Source: Streptomyces sp. HUAS ZL42
GTDB lineage: Bacteria > Actinomycetota > Actinomycetes > Streptomycetales > Streptomycetaceae
Direction: 5' to 3'
NCBI RefSeq assembly: GCF_040782645.1
Contig: NZ_CP160403.1
Span: 682,001-746,000 of the forward strand
Length of the DNA stretch: 64,000 nt
Positions 26,338 to 35,295 of this stretch are shown here, one piece after another. The notes beneath the pieces are model-generated. The model had not been told where the DNA came from. It made no database searches and saw only the letters and a program-made list of their open reading frames with translations. Made by a program: the position numbers and the translations under genes. Each line of letters opens with the position of its first letter. Position 1 is the first letter of the stretch.

Positions 26338-27708
26338 CTAATACGCGCGACCCGGGTTGAGGATGCCCCTGGGGTTGAAGACGGCCTTGATGCCGGTCAT
26401 CAACTCCCGCTCGGTGGGACCGAGTTGTGCATCAAGGTAGCGTGTCTTGAGCGAGCCCACACCGTGCTCGCCGGTGATCGTGCCGCCGAGCGCGAGCGCG
26501 GCGGCCACGATGTCGTCGAAAGCGGCGCCGGCACGGACGGCACCGTCACGGTCGGTGGCGTCGTAGACGACGGTCGGATGCAGGTTGCCGTCGGCGGCGT
26601 GGCCGAAGGTGCCGACGAGCACGCCGTGGTCGGCGGCGGCTTGCTCGATCGCGGCAAGCAATCGGGGCAGGTCACGGACCGCGACACCGACGTCGTCGAG
26701 CAGCGTGGTGCCCAGCCTCTCCAACGCCGGGTACACCGCGCGTCTGGCCTGCATGAACATCTCGCCTTCCGCCGGGTCGGCGGTGTGCAGCACCTCGGTG
26801 GCGCCGCCTGCCTCGGCCAGCCTGGCGCAGGTTGCTGCCTCCTGATCGGCGGACGGCCCGTCGCACTGGACGACAAGGAGCGCTCCGGCCGACTCGTCCA
26901 AACCCATCCGCGTCATGCTGTTGACGGCGTGAATACAGGTGCGGTCCATGAGCTCCACCGCCGCCGGGTCGGCGACGGCCGCGATCTGCAGCACGGTGTC
27001 GACTGCGTGCTGCGGCGTCGGGAACGCGGCCACCGCAGTCGCGATGGCCGCCGGGAACGGTCGCAGTCGCACGGTGGCCTCCACGATCACCGCCAGGGTG
27101 CCTTCGGAGCCGACCAGGAGCCGGGTGAGGTCGAGGCCGGTGACGTTCTTGCGGGTCGCCGGACCGGTACGGATCACGCGGCCATCGGCGAGTACGGCCG
27201 TCAGCGCGGCGACATGGTCGCCGGTGACCCCGTACTTGGCACAGCACATGCCGCCTGCGTTGGTCGCCAGATTGCCGCCGACGGTGGAGATGGCCTTGCT
27301 GCCCGGGTCCGGCGGATACCACAGGCCGTGCTCGCGGGCGCGGGCGTCGAGATCGCCCGTGAGCACGCCCGGCTCGACGGTCGCCGTCCGGCCGGGCACG
27401 TCCACGGCGAGGATCCGGTCCATCGCGGTGAGCGAGAGGACGACGCAGCCGTCGATCGCGTTGGCCGCGCCGGCCAACCCGGTGCCGGCCCCCCGGGTCA
27501 CCACCGGGGCGTGCTGCTCACCGGCTGTGCGCAGCGTGGTGATCACGTCATCGGTCGAGCGGGCACGGACCACCGCCGCCGGGTGCCCAGCGGGAGCCAA
27601 CAGGCACTGGTCACGGCGGTAGGCCTGCATCGCGTCCCGATCGGTGACCACCCGGCCCGGCAGCGCTGCGGCGAGGGCGGCGGCGACGTCCGCAACACCC
27701 TCGGTCAC
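26338..27708 (-). CDS. FAD-linked 2-hydroxyacid oxidase (GlcD-like)
   Basis: 456 residues. An FAD_binding_4 (PCMH/VAO) domain in the N-terminal half shows VTRGAGTGLAGAANAIDGCV and GSKAISTVGGNLATNAGG. The C-terminal FAD-oxidase domain has HAADGNLHPTVVYD and ITGEHGVGSLKTRYL. It oxidises a 2-hydroxy acid (glycolate, D-lactate type). The start overlaps the stop of the GntR gene upstream by ATGA, so they form one unit. No GlcE/GlcF subunits follow, as for single-subunit members. Confidence 0.88.
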   Translation of the reverse strand: MTEGVADVAAALAAALPGRVVTDRDAMQAYRRDQCLLAPAGHPAAVVRARSTDDVITTLRTAGEQHAPVVTRGAGTGLAGAANAIDGCVVLSLTAMDRILAVDVPGRTATVEPGVLTGDLDARAREHGLWYPPDPGSKAISTVGGNLATNAGGMCCAKYGVTGDHVAALTAVLADGRVIRTGPATRKNVTGLDLTRLLVGSEGTLAVIVEATVRLRPFPAAIATAVAAFPTPQHAVDTVLQIAAVADPAAVELMDRTCIHAVNSMTRMGLDESAGALLVVQCDGPSADQEAATCARLAEAGGATEVLHTADPAEGEMFMQARRAVYPALERLGTTLLDDVGVAVRDLPRLLAAIEQAAADHGVLVGTFGHAADGNLHPTVVYDATDRDGAVRAGAAFDDIVAAALALGGTITGEHGVGSLKTRYLDAQLGPTERELMTGIKAVFNPRGILNPGRAY

Positions 27709-28406
27709 GGCGTCTCCGGCTCGTAGAAACCGCGGACGTGCGCCACGACCAGCTCGGCGGCGCGGTCGTTCTCGCCCGCGTCCAGGGCGTCGACGATCGC
27801 CTGGTGTTCGGCCAGCAGACGCGCGAGCACCGTTCCTCGATCGGCCACCGCGGCGAGCGCGTCCAGCAGATAGCCGGCGATGCAGTCGCGCAGCACGCCG
27901 ATGACGAATCCCAGCGCCTGATTGCCGCTGGCGTAGGCGAGTTGTACGTGGAAGTCCACGTCAGCGGCGTGGAAGGTGCGGATGTCGGTGTTCTCCACCG
28001 CTGCCGCCATGGTCGCCAGGCAGGACCGAGCCGCCTCCGGTACGGAGGTGGTCTGCCGCATCGTCTCCGCCTCCAGCAGCGTGCGCAGCGCCACCAGGTC
28101 GGCCAGCGGGATCGCGCCGACCTGCAAAGCGGTGCTCAGCGCAAGGCCCGCCGCACCCGCCGTGCGCTCGTGAGTGACGCGCGGACGCGCAGTGGACACG
28201 CTGTCCGCGCCGCTTATCAGACCGTGCGCCTGCAACACCCGGAGCGCCTCACGGATGGTGGACCGCCCGACACCGAAGGACTGGGCGAGTTCGGTTTCCG
28301 TGGGCAGCTCGGCGTTGGCGGCGAACGTGCCGTCGAGGATGGCCATGCGCAGGCGCTGGGCCACTTCGAGGCTCAGGGGCATCCGCGATACCGGCGAGAT
28401 CGTCAT
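27705..28406 (-). CDS. GntR-family (FadR subgroup) regulator
   Basis: About 233 residues. The N-terminal winged helix shows VAQRLRMAILDGTF, LPTETELAQSFGVGRSTIRE and ALRVLQAHGLI. The C-terminal FCD domain has the metal-ligand pattern DVDFHVQLAYASGN and HVRGF-type helices. FadR-type regulators with FCD bind organic acids. A perfect palindrome 25 bp upstream (28431-28445) is the likely operator and sits between this unit and the isochorismatase-like gene. The first residues MGG may be untranslated; ATG 28406 is preferred. Confidence 0.87.
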   Translation of the reverse strand: MTISPVSRMPLSLEVAQRLRMAILDGTFAANAELPTETELAQSFGVGRSTIREALRVLQAHGLISGADSVSTARPRVTHERTAGAAGLALSTALQVGAIPLADLVALRTLLEAETMRQTTSVPEAARSCLATMAAAVENTDIRTFHAADVDFHVQLAYASGNQALGFVIGVLRDCIAGYLLDALAAVADRGTVLARLLAEHQAIVDALDAGENDRAAELVVAHVRGFYEPETP

Positions 28407-28430
28407 GCCGCCCACGCTAGCCCCTTGGCT

Positions 28431-28445
28431 GCTTGTCAGACAAGC
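28431..28445. promoter_or_regulatory. FadR-type operator palindrome
   Basis: GCTTGTCAGACAAGC is a perfect 7-bp inverted repeat around one base, matching the TTGTC-N-GACAA style of FadR-group GntR sites. Located between the divergent gntR-glcD unit and the cysteine hydrolase gene. Confidence 0.75.
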
Positions 28446-28518
28446 TGTTAAGGTGCTGCTCGCTGTGCCTCAGGCCACAGACGCCCCTCCCTCAAAGATG
28501 CGGAAATCAGGTGTCGCC

Positions 28519-29133
28519 ATGACCGACCAGCTCAAGCTCGACCCGGCCAAGACCGCGATCGTGCTCATCGAGTACCAGAACGAGTTCACCAGCGACGGCG
28601 GCGTGCTGCACGGAGCGGTCGCCGACGTCATGCAGCGCACCGGCATGCTCGCCAACACCGTCGCCATGGTCGACGCGGCCCGGCGGGCCGGCGTGGCGAT
28701 CATGCACGCGCCGATCACGTTCGCCGAAGGCTACGGCGAGCTGACCCGACACCCGTACGGCATCCTCAAAGGCGTCGTCGACGGGAAGGCGTTCGTAAAA
28801 GGCACGTGGGGCGCCTCCATCGTCGACGAGCTCACGCCGGCGAACGGGGACATCGTCATCGAGGGCAAGCGCGGGCTCGACACCTTCGCCAGCACCAACC
28901 TCGATTTCATCCTGCGCAGCAAGGGCATCGACACGATCATCCTCGGCGGCTTCCTCACCAACTGCTGCGTGGAGTCGACCATGCGCACCGGTTACGAGCA
29001 CGGTTTCCGCGTGATCACTCTGACCGACTGCGTCGCCGCCACGTCGCAGGAGGAGCACGACAACGCCATCTCCTACGACTTCCCGATGTTCTCCCTGCCG
29101 ATGACCTCGGCCGACGTCATCGCCGCCCTGTAG
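28519..29133 (+). CDS. Isochorismatase-like cysteine hydrolase
   Basis: 204 residues from ATG 28519; an in-frame ATG also occurs at 28498 with no better ribosome site. The fold pattern is IVLIEYQNEFTSDGGVLH (acidic site written Glu where many members have Asp), lysine in VIEGKRGLDTF, and nucleophile in GFLTNCCVESTMRTGYEHGF. The family hydrolyses amides or enol ethers such as N-carbamoyl or nicotinamide compounds. Shared operator control with the GlcD-like oxidase suggests one pathway that ends in a 2-hydroxy acid. Substrate not known. Confidence 0.85.
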   Translation: MTDQLKLDPAKTAIVLIEYQNEFTSDGGVLHGAVADVMQRTGMLANTVAMVDAARRAGVAIMHAPITFAEGYGELTRHPYGILKGVVDGKAFVKGTWGASIVDELTPANGDIVIEGKRGLDTFASTNLDFILRSKGIDTIILGGFLTNCCVESTMRTGYEHGFRVITLTDCVAATSQEEHDNAISYDFPMFSLPMTSADVIAAL

Positions 29134-29345
29134 CCCACGCGTCGCCTCGCCCCGGCGGCCGCCAGCCAGCAGGCTCCCCGGTACCGCCGCCGCACCGTCG
29201 GCGGCCCTGACGCACAGACAGTCGACATCGCCCGGAGCGAACGGCGTAAGACCCATCGGCGCTCACGCTCCAGGCGCTGTCCGACCAACGTTCCTGGTAT
29301 GCGAGACGAGGCGGGACAAGAGTCACCGCAGGGTGATCAACGGCA

Positions 29346-29492
29346 TTCCCAGCCGGCTTCGAGGTGGCCATAGCCACCGTCCACCGCTACATGCGCGAGG
29401 CGATCCGCGCAAGCGCCGGACAACTCGTCCTGCTGGCCGGGTGGCAGACGCCGGAACCCACGGCGCCAGATGCCCCTGCACGTCTGTGCTGA
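29346..29492 (+). mobile_element. Transposase helix-turn-helix fragment (IS5/HARBI1-like)
   Basis: About 48 codons: PAGFEVAIATVHRYMREAIR followed by a degenerate tail and stop. The pattern .GF.V...TV.RY..EA matches the N-terminal HTH_Tnp_4 region of IS5-group (DDE_Tnp_4) transposases. No catalytic part remains. The rest of 29134-29659 has no gene. Confidence 0.5.
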
Positions 29493-29659
29493 CCCGAACC
29501 ACCGGCCTGATGCGCTGCGTGTGATCTCGCAGATCCTTCGGAAGGACTCTGCTCCACGGAGCGTGTGCAAGAGCCCGTTTGGGGACGTTGCGGTATTGGA
29601 TAGTGCTGCGATAGCTGGGACTTGGTCTTGTGTGTCGGGCGAAGCTGCGGAGGGTGACT

Positions 29660-30694
29660 GTGCGTTCCTTGACCTTCGTCATCGGTACGGGGCGCAGCGG
29701 CTCGACTGCGCTGTCACGCATCCTCAACGCCCACCCGGAAGTACTGAGCCTCAACGAGTTCATGGCCTCCGTGGGCGACGTCGCCTTCCCCGCGGGGAAG
29801 GTGACCGGTGAAGAGTTCTGGCAGCTGCTCTTCCGGCCCGCCCCGCACTTCGAGCGGATGATCCGTAGCGGGCTGCCGCTGCCGGAGTTCCTCTACACAC
29901 GCCGCCCTGGGAGGTATGCGACGGAGACCACCGGTGTTCCGGCTCTCTCTTTGATGGTGCTGCCTCACCTCACCGACGACCCGGACGGGCTTCTCGACGA
30001 GCTCGGCGCAGCGGTGGTCCGGTGGCCCGAGCGCACTGCCGCCGAGCACCATCGAGCGCTGTTCGGTCTGCTCTGCGCGCGGTACGGACGGACCGCCGTC
30101 GTGGAACGCTCCGGTTACTCGACGGGCTGGGCACCAGGGCTACGGGCCGCGTTCCCGGACGCCAGGTTCGTGCACATGTTCAGGGAAGGGCCGGACTGCG
30201 CCCTGTCCATGAGCCGTCATCCCGGGTACCGCACGATCGCCCTGCTGCGCGAGATCAAGGCACGAGCCGGCGTCAACAGTCTCGCCGACCTGACCGACGA
30301 GCACGTGCGCTCGCTGCCAGGCGACCTGTCACCGCTGCTCGCCGAGCGCTTCGACGCCGCGCTCGTGCGTGACCGGTACGTCCCTCTGCGGACGTTCGGC
30401 AGCCTCTGGTCCGAACTCGTCACCGAGGGCGCAGCGTTCCTCAGCCGACTGCCCGCGGACCAGCGCACCACACTTGCCTACGAAGACCTCCTCGACCATC
30501 CCGCCGAAGAGCTGACCCGCCTGGCCGAGTTCGTCGGCGTCCGCCCCCTCCCGCAGTGGCTGCTCACCGGGTCGGCACTACTCGACCACAGCAGACGTGG
30601 CTCCGCCCGGAGGCTGCCGGCCGCTGAACTCGAGGAGCTGAGGGAGAGCTGCGCCCCAGGCACCCTCCTCTTGCAGGGCCGACCGAGCCGGTGA
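29660..30694 (+). CDS. Sulfotransferase-family protein
   Basis: 344 residues from GTG 29660, with GGAGG seven bases upstream; longer starts lack a site. The PAPS-binding loop is FVIGTGRSGSTALSRILNAHP (about residues 6-26). The 3'-phosphate-binding region reads VVERSGYSTGWA and RFVHMFREGPDCALSMSRHP (Arg and Ser near residue 180). The C-terminal YEDLLDHPAEELTRLAEFVG is a usual sulfotransferase segment. It should move sulfate from PAPS to a hydroxyl or amine. No biosynthetic neighbours identify the acceptor. Confidence 0.85.
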   Translation: MRSLTFVIGTGRSGSTALSRILNAHPEVLSLNEFMASVGDVAFPAGKVTGEEFWQLLFRPAPHFERMIRSGLPLPEFLYTRRPGRYATETTGVPALSLMVLPHLTDDPDGLLDELGAAVVRWPERTAAEHHRALFGLLCARYGRTAVVERSGYSTGWAPGLRAAFPDARFVHMFREGPDCALSMSRHPGYRTIALLREIKARAGVNSLADLTDEHVRSLPGDLSPLLAERFDAALVRDRYVPLRTFGSLWSELVTEGAAFLSRLPADQRTTLAYEDLLDHPAEELTRLAEFVGVRPLPQWLLTGSALLDHSRRGSARRLPAAELEELRESCAPGTLLLQGRPSR

Positions 30695-30859
30695 CAATCT
30701 CTCGGAACGCACGGCCTTGTGGCAAGGTCGCGGCCTGACGGGGAGGGCGTCCGTCCTGACCTTGATGCTTGTACCCGGCGCATTAAAGTCCGCAAGCGCG
30801 GTACGCGGTGAGCGCGCAGGGCCGATACGGCAAGTGTCACGCCGGAGGGGAGCAAGCCC

Positions 30860-31009
30860 ATGACCACGCAACCGATGGTCGATGCCCCCCGAACACGGCC
30901 TGGTCCGCGGCGGCGGCGTCAACGACCAGTCGGCGCTCCACAAGCTGGTGGACGCCCTTGGCGCAGCGGCGTCTGCGCCGCTTCACCGACCTGCACATCC
31001 CTTCGCTGA
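30860..31009 (+). CDS. Small ORF before DUF2180 gene, possibly frameshifted
   Basis: 49 codons from ATG 30860, with GGAGGGGAG upstream. The protein quickly becomes Arg/Pro-rich. The neighbouring frames read PEHGLVRGGGVNDQSALHKL and RRLRRFTDLHIPSLRG, which look more protein-like, so a small gene with two frameshifts is possible. No family recognised. Otherwise 30695-31021 is empty. Confidence 0.3.
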   Translation: MTTQPMVDAPRTRPGPRRRRQRPVGAPQAGGRPWRSGVCAASPTCTSLR

Positions 31010-31021
31010 GAGGCCTGTGCA

Positions 31022-31228
31022 ATGAACTGCTATGAATGCCTCCAGTCGGGGCGTATCTCGCAAGCGGTAGCCGTGTGCCGGCTGTGTGGCGCCGCTGTCT
31101 GCGTCGAGCACGTGCGCACGGAGGCGATTCAAGTACGCGAGTCCGCCAACCCCGGCAAGGTGATTCACGACCAGCCGGCCCGGCAGCTGACCTGCCCGGT
31201 GTGTCGTGCGGCGGAGCAGTCATTCTGA
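31022..31228 (+). CDS. DUF2180-family small zinc-ribbon-like protein
   Basis: 68 residues: MNCYECLQSG, AVAVCRLCGAAVCVEHV and QLTCPVCRAAEQ. Four CxxC-type pairs fit the DUF2180 pattern of actinobacteria (MNCYDC...A.A.C..CGA..C..H). It is probably a metal-binding cytoplasmic protein of unknown function. Complete length for the family. The next gene on the minus strand is a transposon remnant. Confidence 0.85.
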   Translation: MNCYECLQSGRISQAVAVCRLCGAAVCVEHVRTEAIQVRESANPGKVIHDQPARQLTCPVCRAAEQSF

Positions 31229-31249
31229 CTCATCCGAACGCAGTGATTG

Positions 31250-31440
31250 TGTGTGAGGTCGTTTGAAGGCCTCCTGGGCCTGATGGGGCTTGCGTTGTGG
31301 TCGCGGTTGTGCCCGGTGGCGCGCTCGCCCCACGTCCACTCCCTGACGTGCGGGGGCTTGCGGCCGTCCCGGAATCCGCAGGCCGAGCAGACCCGAGACG
31401 ATGGGGAAGGCCCGGTCCACCTTGGCGAGGGTGCGGCCGC
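31250..31440 (-). mobile_element. TnpB/OrfB (IS605-family) C-terminal remnant
   Basis: Frames on the minus strand read GRTLAKVDRAFP, then after a shift SSRVCSACGFRDGRKPPHVR, EWTWGERATGHNRDHNAS. This is the TnpB zinc-ribbon and RuvC-III end (SS..CS.CG......VR.W.C..CG..HDRD.NA), with the second Cys pair lost and the aspartate region turned to HNRDHNA. Only about 60 codons are left. The DNA around 31441-31893 contains a short plus-strand membrane-like tail (VGMVAPALLAVGATGPYLTV) but no complete gene. Confidence 0.6.
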
Positions 31441-31893
31441 CCTTGAGCGTCCATCACCCGCTGCAGGCATGTTCGCCTTCCGCCACCCCAACAACAAGCA
31501 GGTGCTGCTGAACGCGGACGGCTCCCTCAAGTCCGTGGGACCGATCCGGCATGTGCAGCACCGGTCGCCACCCGCATCACCCCGGGACCGGCGACGGAGA
31601 ACACCGCCGCGACCGCCGACGCCTCCCGGTTCCCCACCCTTCCGGTGGGCATGGTCGCGCCCGCCCTGCTGGCCGTCGGCGCCACGGGCCCATACCTGAC
31701 CGTGCGCCGTGAGCAGCGCGCGACTGCCTGACGCCACCGGCGTGACCGGCTCGACGCGGTCCTGGAAGCACGGTGGCCGTACAGGCGGCCTCCGGGCGGG
31801 GTGCGGCGCATCGCGACTGCGGTGGTCCGAGCTGTGCCGGGCCCCGCCATCTCCGCAGTTCCCGCGCCGAGGCATGATCACGGACGAGGCCAT

Positions 31894-33357
31894 TCACTCC
31901 ACGCCGTGCAGGGCGAAGGTGGTGAGTACCGCGGCATGGTCCGACGGCCAGTCGTTGCCGGTGACGTCGGGCCAGACATGTGGGGTGCCGGTGACGACGG
32001 TGCGGGAGTCGAGGACCTGCAGGCCCTGGCCGTTGTGGAGAACGTAGTCGATGCGGTCCTGGGGTTCGGGGCGGCCACTGCCGTCCTCGTGCTCGGTGTG
32101 AATGGGAGACCAGGTGTGGCCGGGGGCCCGGACCGGGTCCGGGTGGGCCTCACGGTAGGAGTCGCGCAGGCCGGCCGCCTCTGCGGCCTTCGTCACCGGC
32201 CACTCCACCTCCGGCCGGTCCAGGTGGGAGGGGGTGTTGAAGTCCCCGGTGAGAATCACGGGCGTGGTGATGTCCGCCGACTGCGCGATCCATCGCAGGG
32301 TGTCCCGCATCTGTGCAAGCCGGACCTCTTCATGGGCGATCAGTTTCGCCGCCGGGAGCTTGTCGAAGGCGGCTTCGTAGGGTCCATACGGCGTGTAATG
32401 GAGGTGGGCGGTCCAGACGTCGACCTCGTGGGAACCGTCGATGCGGATGCGGGCCCCGGCCGCGCCGTAGAAGCCGACATCCGGGTCGCCGAGGCGGGCG
32501 GTGATCGGGTGGCGGCTGATGATGCCGAGGTTTGCGCCCGCCTGGTGGTGGTGCCAGCCGAGTGCCTCGGCGAGTTCCAGGGCCGCGGTGCCGCCGGTTT
32601 CCTGCAGGCCCACGATGTCGGCCCCGGTGTCCAGGACGACCTTGAGCTGCTTGGCACGGTGGTCGTCGACCTTCGTCCCACCGTGCCAGAGGTTCCAGCT
32701 CAGCACGCGAAGCTCGCGGGGCAGCATAGCGCGCAACCGCTCTGGATCGACCCCTTCGAGGCTGTCCACCACCGTCCGCCCGGGCGCCGAGGCGATCGGC
32801 GCCAGGGACGGCACCACGAGCACCGCACACCCGGCGGCCTCGGCGGAGCTGACGCCGGTCTGGGTGTCCTCGACGGCCACGCAGTGGGAGGGGTCGGCAC
32901 CGAGGGCGCGGCAGGCGGCGAGGTAGGGGTCCGGGGCGGGCTTGGTGTGCTCGGTGTCATCGGCGGTCACGGAGACGGTGAAGCGGTGGGCGCCGAGGGC
33001 CGTCAGCACGGTGTCGGCGACCGTCCGGGAGGAAGCGGTGACCAGGGCGATGGGGACGCCGGCGGCGGTGAGGGCGTCGAGGAGGTCGAGCGCACCGGGG
33101 CGGGGCACGATGCCGGTGCGCACACCGTCGGTGAACTCCCGGTGCAGTACGGCGGCGATGTCCGCGGTCGGTCGGCCCGTGGCCGCGCCCAGCCAGGCGG
33201 CGGTGTACTCGACCGGTCGGCCGAGCACCTCCGGCTGGTCCGCCTCGGTCAGGGCGCGCCCGGCGACCTTCTGCACCGCCTCCCACCACAGCCGCTCGGT
33301 GTCGACGAGCGTGCCGTCCATGTCGAACAGGACGGCCTGGAGCGGGAGTCGAGTCAC
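31894..33357 (-). CDS. HAD phosphatase fused to endonuclease/exonuclease/phosphatase (EEP) domain
   Basis: 487 residues from GTG 33357; the longer frame upstream is an artefact. Residues 1-220 are a beta-phosphoglucomutase-like HAD: VLFDMDGTLVDTERLWWEAV, VTASSRTVADTVL, HTKPAPDPYLAA and CVAVEDTQTGVSSAEAAG. Residues 230-487 are an EEP domain: RVLSWNLWHGG, DIVGLQETGG, DVWTAHLHYTPYG, VILTGDFNTPSHLD, DRIDYVLHN and WPSDHAAVLTTF. All catalytic motifs of both halves look intact. It follows the ABC importer ATPase by 40 bp. A phosphodiesterase joined to a phosphatase could strip an imported phosphodiester to free phosphate, which is inference. Confidence 0.85.
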   Translation of the reverse strand: MTRLPLQAVLFDMDGTLVDTERLWWEAVQKVAGRALTEADQPEVLGRPVEYTAAWLGAATGRPTADIAAVLHREFTDGVRTGIVPRPGALDLLDALTAAGVPIALVTASSRTVADTVLTALGAHRFTVSVTADDTEHTKPAPDPYLAACRALGADPSHCVAVEDTQTGVSSAEAAGCAVLVVPSLAPIASAPGRTVVDSLEGVDPERLRAMLPRELRVLSWNLWHGGTKVDDHRAKQLKVVLDTGADIVGLQETGGTAALELAEALGWHHHQAGANLGIISRHPITARLGDPDVGFYGAAGARIRIDGSHEVDVWTAHLHYTPYGPYEAAFDKLPAAKLIAHEEVRLAQMRDTLRWIAQSADITTPVILTGDFNTPSHLDRPEVEWPVTKAAEAAGLRDSYREAHPDPVRAPGHTWSPIHTEHEDGSGRPEPQDRIDYVLHNGQGLQVLDSRTVVTGTPHVWPDVTGNDWPSDHAAVLTTFALHGVE

Positions 33358-33397
33358 GGATCTCTCTTTCCTGTGGGGGCTTCTTGTGCGATGAGGT

Positions 33398-34468
33398 TCA
33401 GCGTTCGGCCACCAGCACCGGCCGCTCCGGCAGCGACACCCGTACGCCGGTCCCGGCGCCCAGCGTGGCGGCCTCGTGCGCGGACACGTCAGCCTTGACT
33501 TCGGTGCCGTCCGCGAGCCGCACCGTGAGGCGGGTGGACGCGCCGAGGAAGGCCGTGGCGACCACGCGGGCGTCGCCGCGCTCGTCCGCCGCCACACGGA
33601 CCGCTTCGGGCCGCACCAGCACGTCCACCTCCCCCGACGCGGATGCCGTGCCGTCGACCGGCAGCCGCTGCCCGAGCACCGCGACCGTCGTGCCCTCCAG
33701 CCGTCCCGGTATCCGGCTCATGGTGCCGACGAACTCGGCGACGAAGGCGGTGGCGGGCCGTCCGTACAGCTCGGGCGGGGCCGCGCACTGTTCGAGCCGA
33801 CCGGCGCGCATGACGGCGACCCGGTCGGCCATGGAGAGGGCCTCTTCCTGGTCGTGTGTCACGAACAGGGTGGTGATGCCGAGTTCCTGCTGCAGTCGAC
33901 GGATCTCCTCGCGCAGAGTCAGGCGCACCTTGGCGTCCAGTGCCGACAGCGGCTCGTCGAGCAGCAGCACCCGCGGACGCAGGGCGAGCGCGCGGGCCAG
34001 CGCGACGCGCTGCTGCTGGCCACCGGAGAGCTGGTGCGGGAAACGCACACCCTTGTCGCCGAGTCCCACCAGGTCGAGCAACTCGGCGGCGCGGGAGCGT
34101 CGTTCGGATGTACGAACTTTGCGCATGCGCAGCCCGAAGGCGACGTTGTCGAGGGCGCTGAGGTGCGGGAAGAGACTGTAGGACTGAAACACCATCCCGG
34201 CGTCTCGGCGGTGGGCGGGGACGTGGGTGACGTCCCGGCCGTCGACCAGCACCTCACCGGCGTCGGGGTGTTCGAACCCGGCGAGCATGCGCAAAGCGGT
34301 GGTCTTGCCGCAGCCGGAGGGGCCGAGCAAGGCGAGCAGTTCGCCCGGCTGCACGCTCAGGTCGAGTCCGTCCAGCGCGACGGTCGGCCCGAACTCGCGG
34401 CGCAGGCCCCGGAATTCCACAGTGGCAGCCTTCTGTGCGGCGGCCTTCTTCAGTGTGGTGACGGTCAT
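33398..34468 (-). CDS. ABC importer ATPase (Fe3+/thiamine/phosphonate/spermidine type)
   Basis: 356 residues. Walker A GPSGCGKTT near residue 50, Q-loop VFQSYSLFPHLS, signature LSGGQQQRVALARAL, Walker B LLLDEPLSALDAK, H-loop VTHDQEE. The C-terminal ~120 residues form a TOBE regulatory domain. Its closest style is the PotA/FutC/2-aminoethylphosphonate group. The start ATG sits 2 bp after the permease stop, so the genes are tightly coupled. Confidence 0.9.
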   Translation of the reverse strand: MTVTTLKKAAAQKAATVEFRGLRREFGPTVALDGLDLSVQPGELLALLGPSGCGKTTALRMLAGFEHPDAGEVLVDGRDVTHVPAHRRDAGMVFQSYSLFPHLSALDNVAFGLRMRKVRTSERRSRAAELLDLVGLGDKGVRFPHQLSGGQQQRVALARALALRPRVLLLDEPLSALDAKVRLTLREEIRRLQQELGITTLFVTHDQEEALSMADRVAVMRAGRLEQCAAPPELYGRPATAFVAEFVGTMSRIPGRLEGTTVAVLGQRLPVDGTASASGEVDVLVRPEAVRVAADERGDARVVATAFLGASTRLTVRLADGTEVKADVSAHEAATLGAGTGVRVSLPERPVLVAER

Positions 34469-34470
34469 GG

Positions 34471-35295
34471 TTATTCCTGGGAGGCAGCGGTGGGGGTGGT
34501 GCGGGATCGTCCGCCGACGACGGCGAGCGTGAGGAGCAGTGCCCAGGTGACCAGCAGGCTGAGCACGGAGACGGCGACAGAGAGCTGGGCCTGGGAGCCG
34601 CTGACGTTCACGATCCACACGGCGAACGGCTGGAAGCCGAGCAGCTGGGCGACGGTGAACTCGCCGAGCACCAGCGCCAGGGTGAGGAAGGAGGCATTGA
34701 GCAGCGCTCCGCGCAGATTCGGCAGCACGGCCCGCACCAGTGCCTGGGGCCAGTTCGCGCCACAGCTGCGGGCGGCCTCGACGAGGGTGCGTACGTCGAT
34801 GGCGCGCAGCCCGGCATCCAGGGCGCGGTAGACGAACGGCAGCGCCATCACGACGTACGCCAGGACGAGCACGACCGGGAAGCTCGGGTTCTGGATCGCC
34901 ACGAACGTCTGGAACAGCGGAGTGCGCGAGAGGTACTCGGGGCCCCACTTCAGCACGGTGCCGATCCCGGCGACGAACGCGATCGGCGGGACGACCAGCG
35001 GCAGCGAGCAGACCACCTCGACGACGGGCCGCAGCTTCGGTGCGCCGAGCCGCAGTGCGACCGTGGCGGGCACCATCAGCAGCAGGACGACGGCGATGGT
35101 GACGGCGGCCAGTTCCAGGGAGAGCAGCAGGCTCGAGACGAAGCCGTCGGTGCCGACGATCTGCGTGTAGGCGTCGAACGTGACACCCCGGTTCGGCACA
35201 TCGATCGTGAAGATCACCGACGCGGCGAGCGGCACCAGGAAGTACAGCGCTGCGCAGGCCAGGACCGCCCAGCGCCACAGGTTCAGGCGAGCCAT
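34471..35295 (-). CDS. ABC importer permease, second subunit
   Basis: 274 residues with about six membrane helices and the EAA loop EAARSCGANWPQALVRAVLP near residue 185, which contacts the ATPase. Overlaps the other permease gene by 13 bp. Both belong to the binding-protein-dependent permease family used for iron, thiamine or phosphonate. Confidence 0.88.
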   Translation of the reverse strand: MARLNLWRWAVLACAALYFLVPLAASVIFTIDVPNRGVTFDAYTQIVGTDGFVSSLLLSLELAAVTIAVVLLLMVPATVALRLGAPKLRPVVEVVCSLPLVVPPIAFVAGIGTVLKWGPEYLSRTPLFQTFVAIQNPSFPVVLVLAYVVMALPFVYRALDAGLRAIDVRTLVEAARSCGANWPQALVRAVLPNLRGALLNASFLTLALVLGEFTVAQLLGFQPFAVWIVNVSGSQAQLSVAVSVLSLLVTWALLLTLAVVGGRSRTTPTAASQE

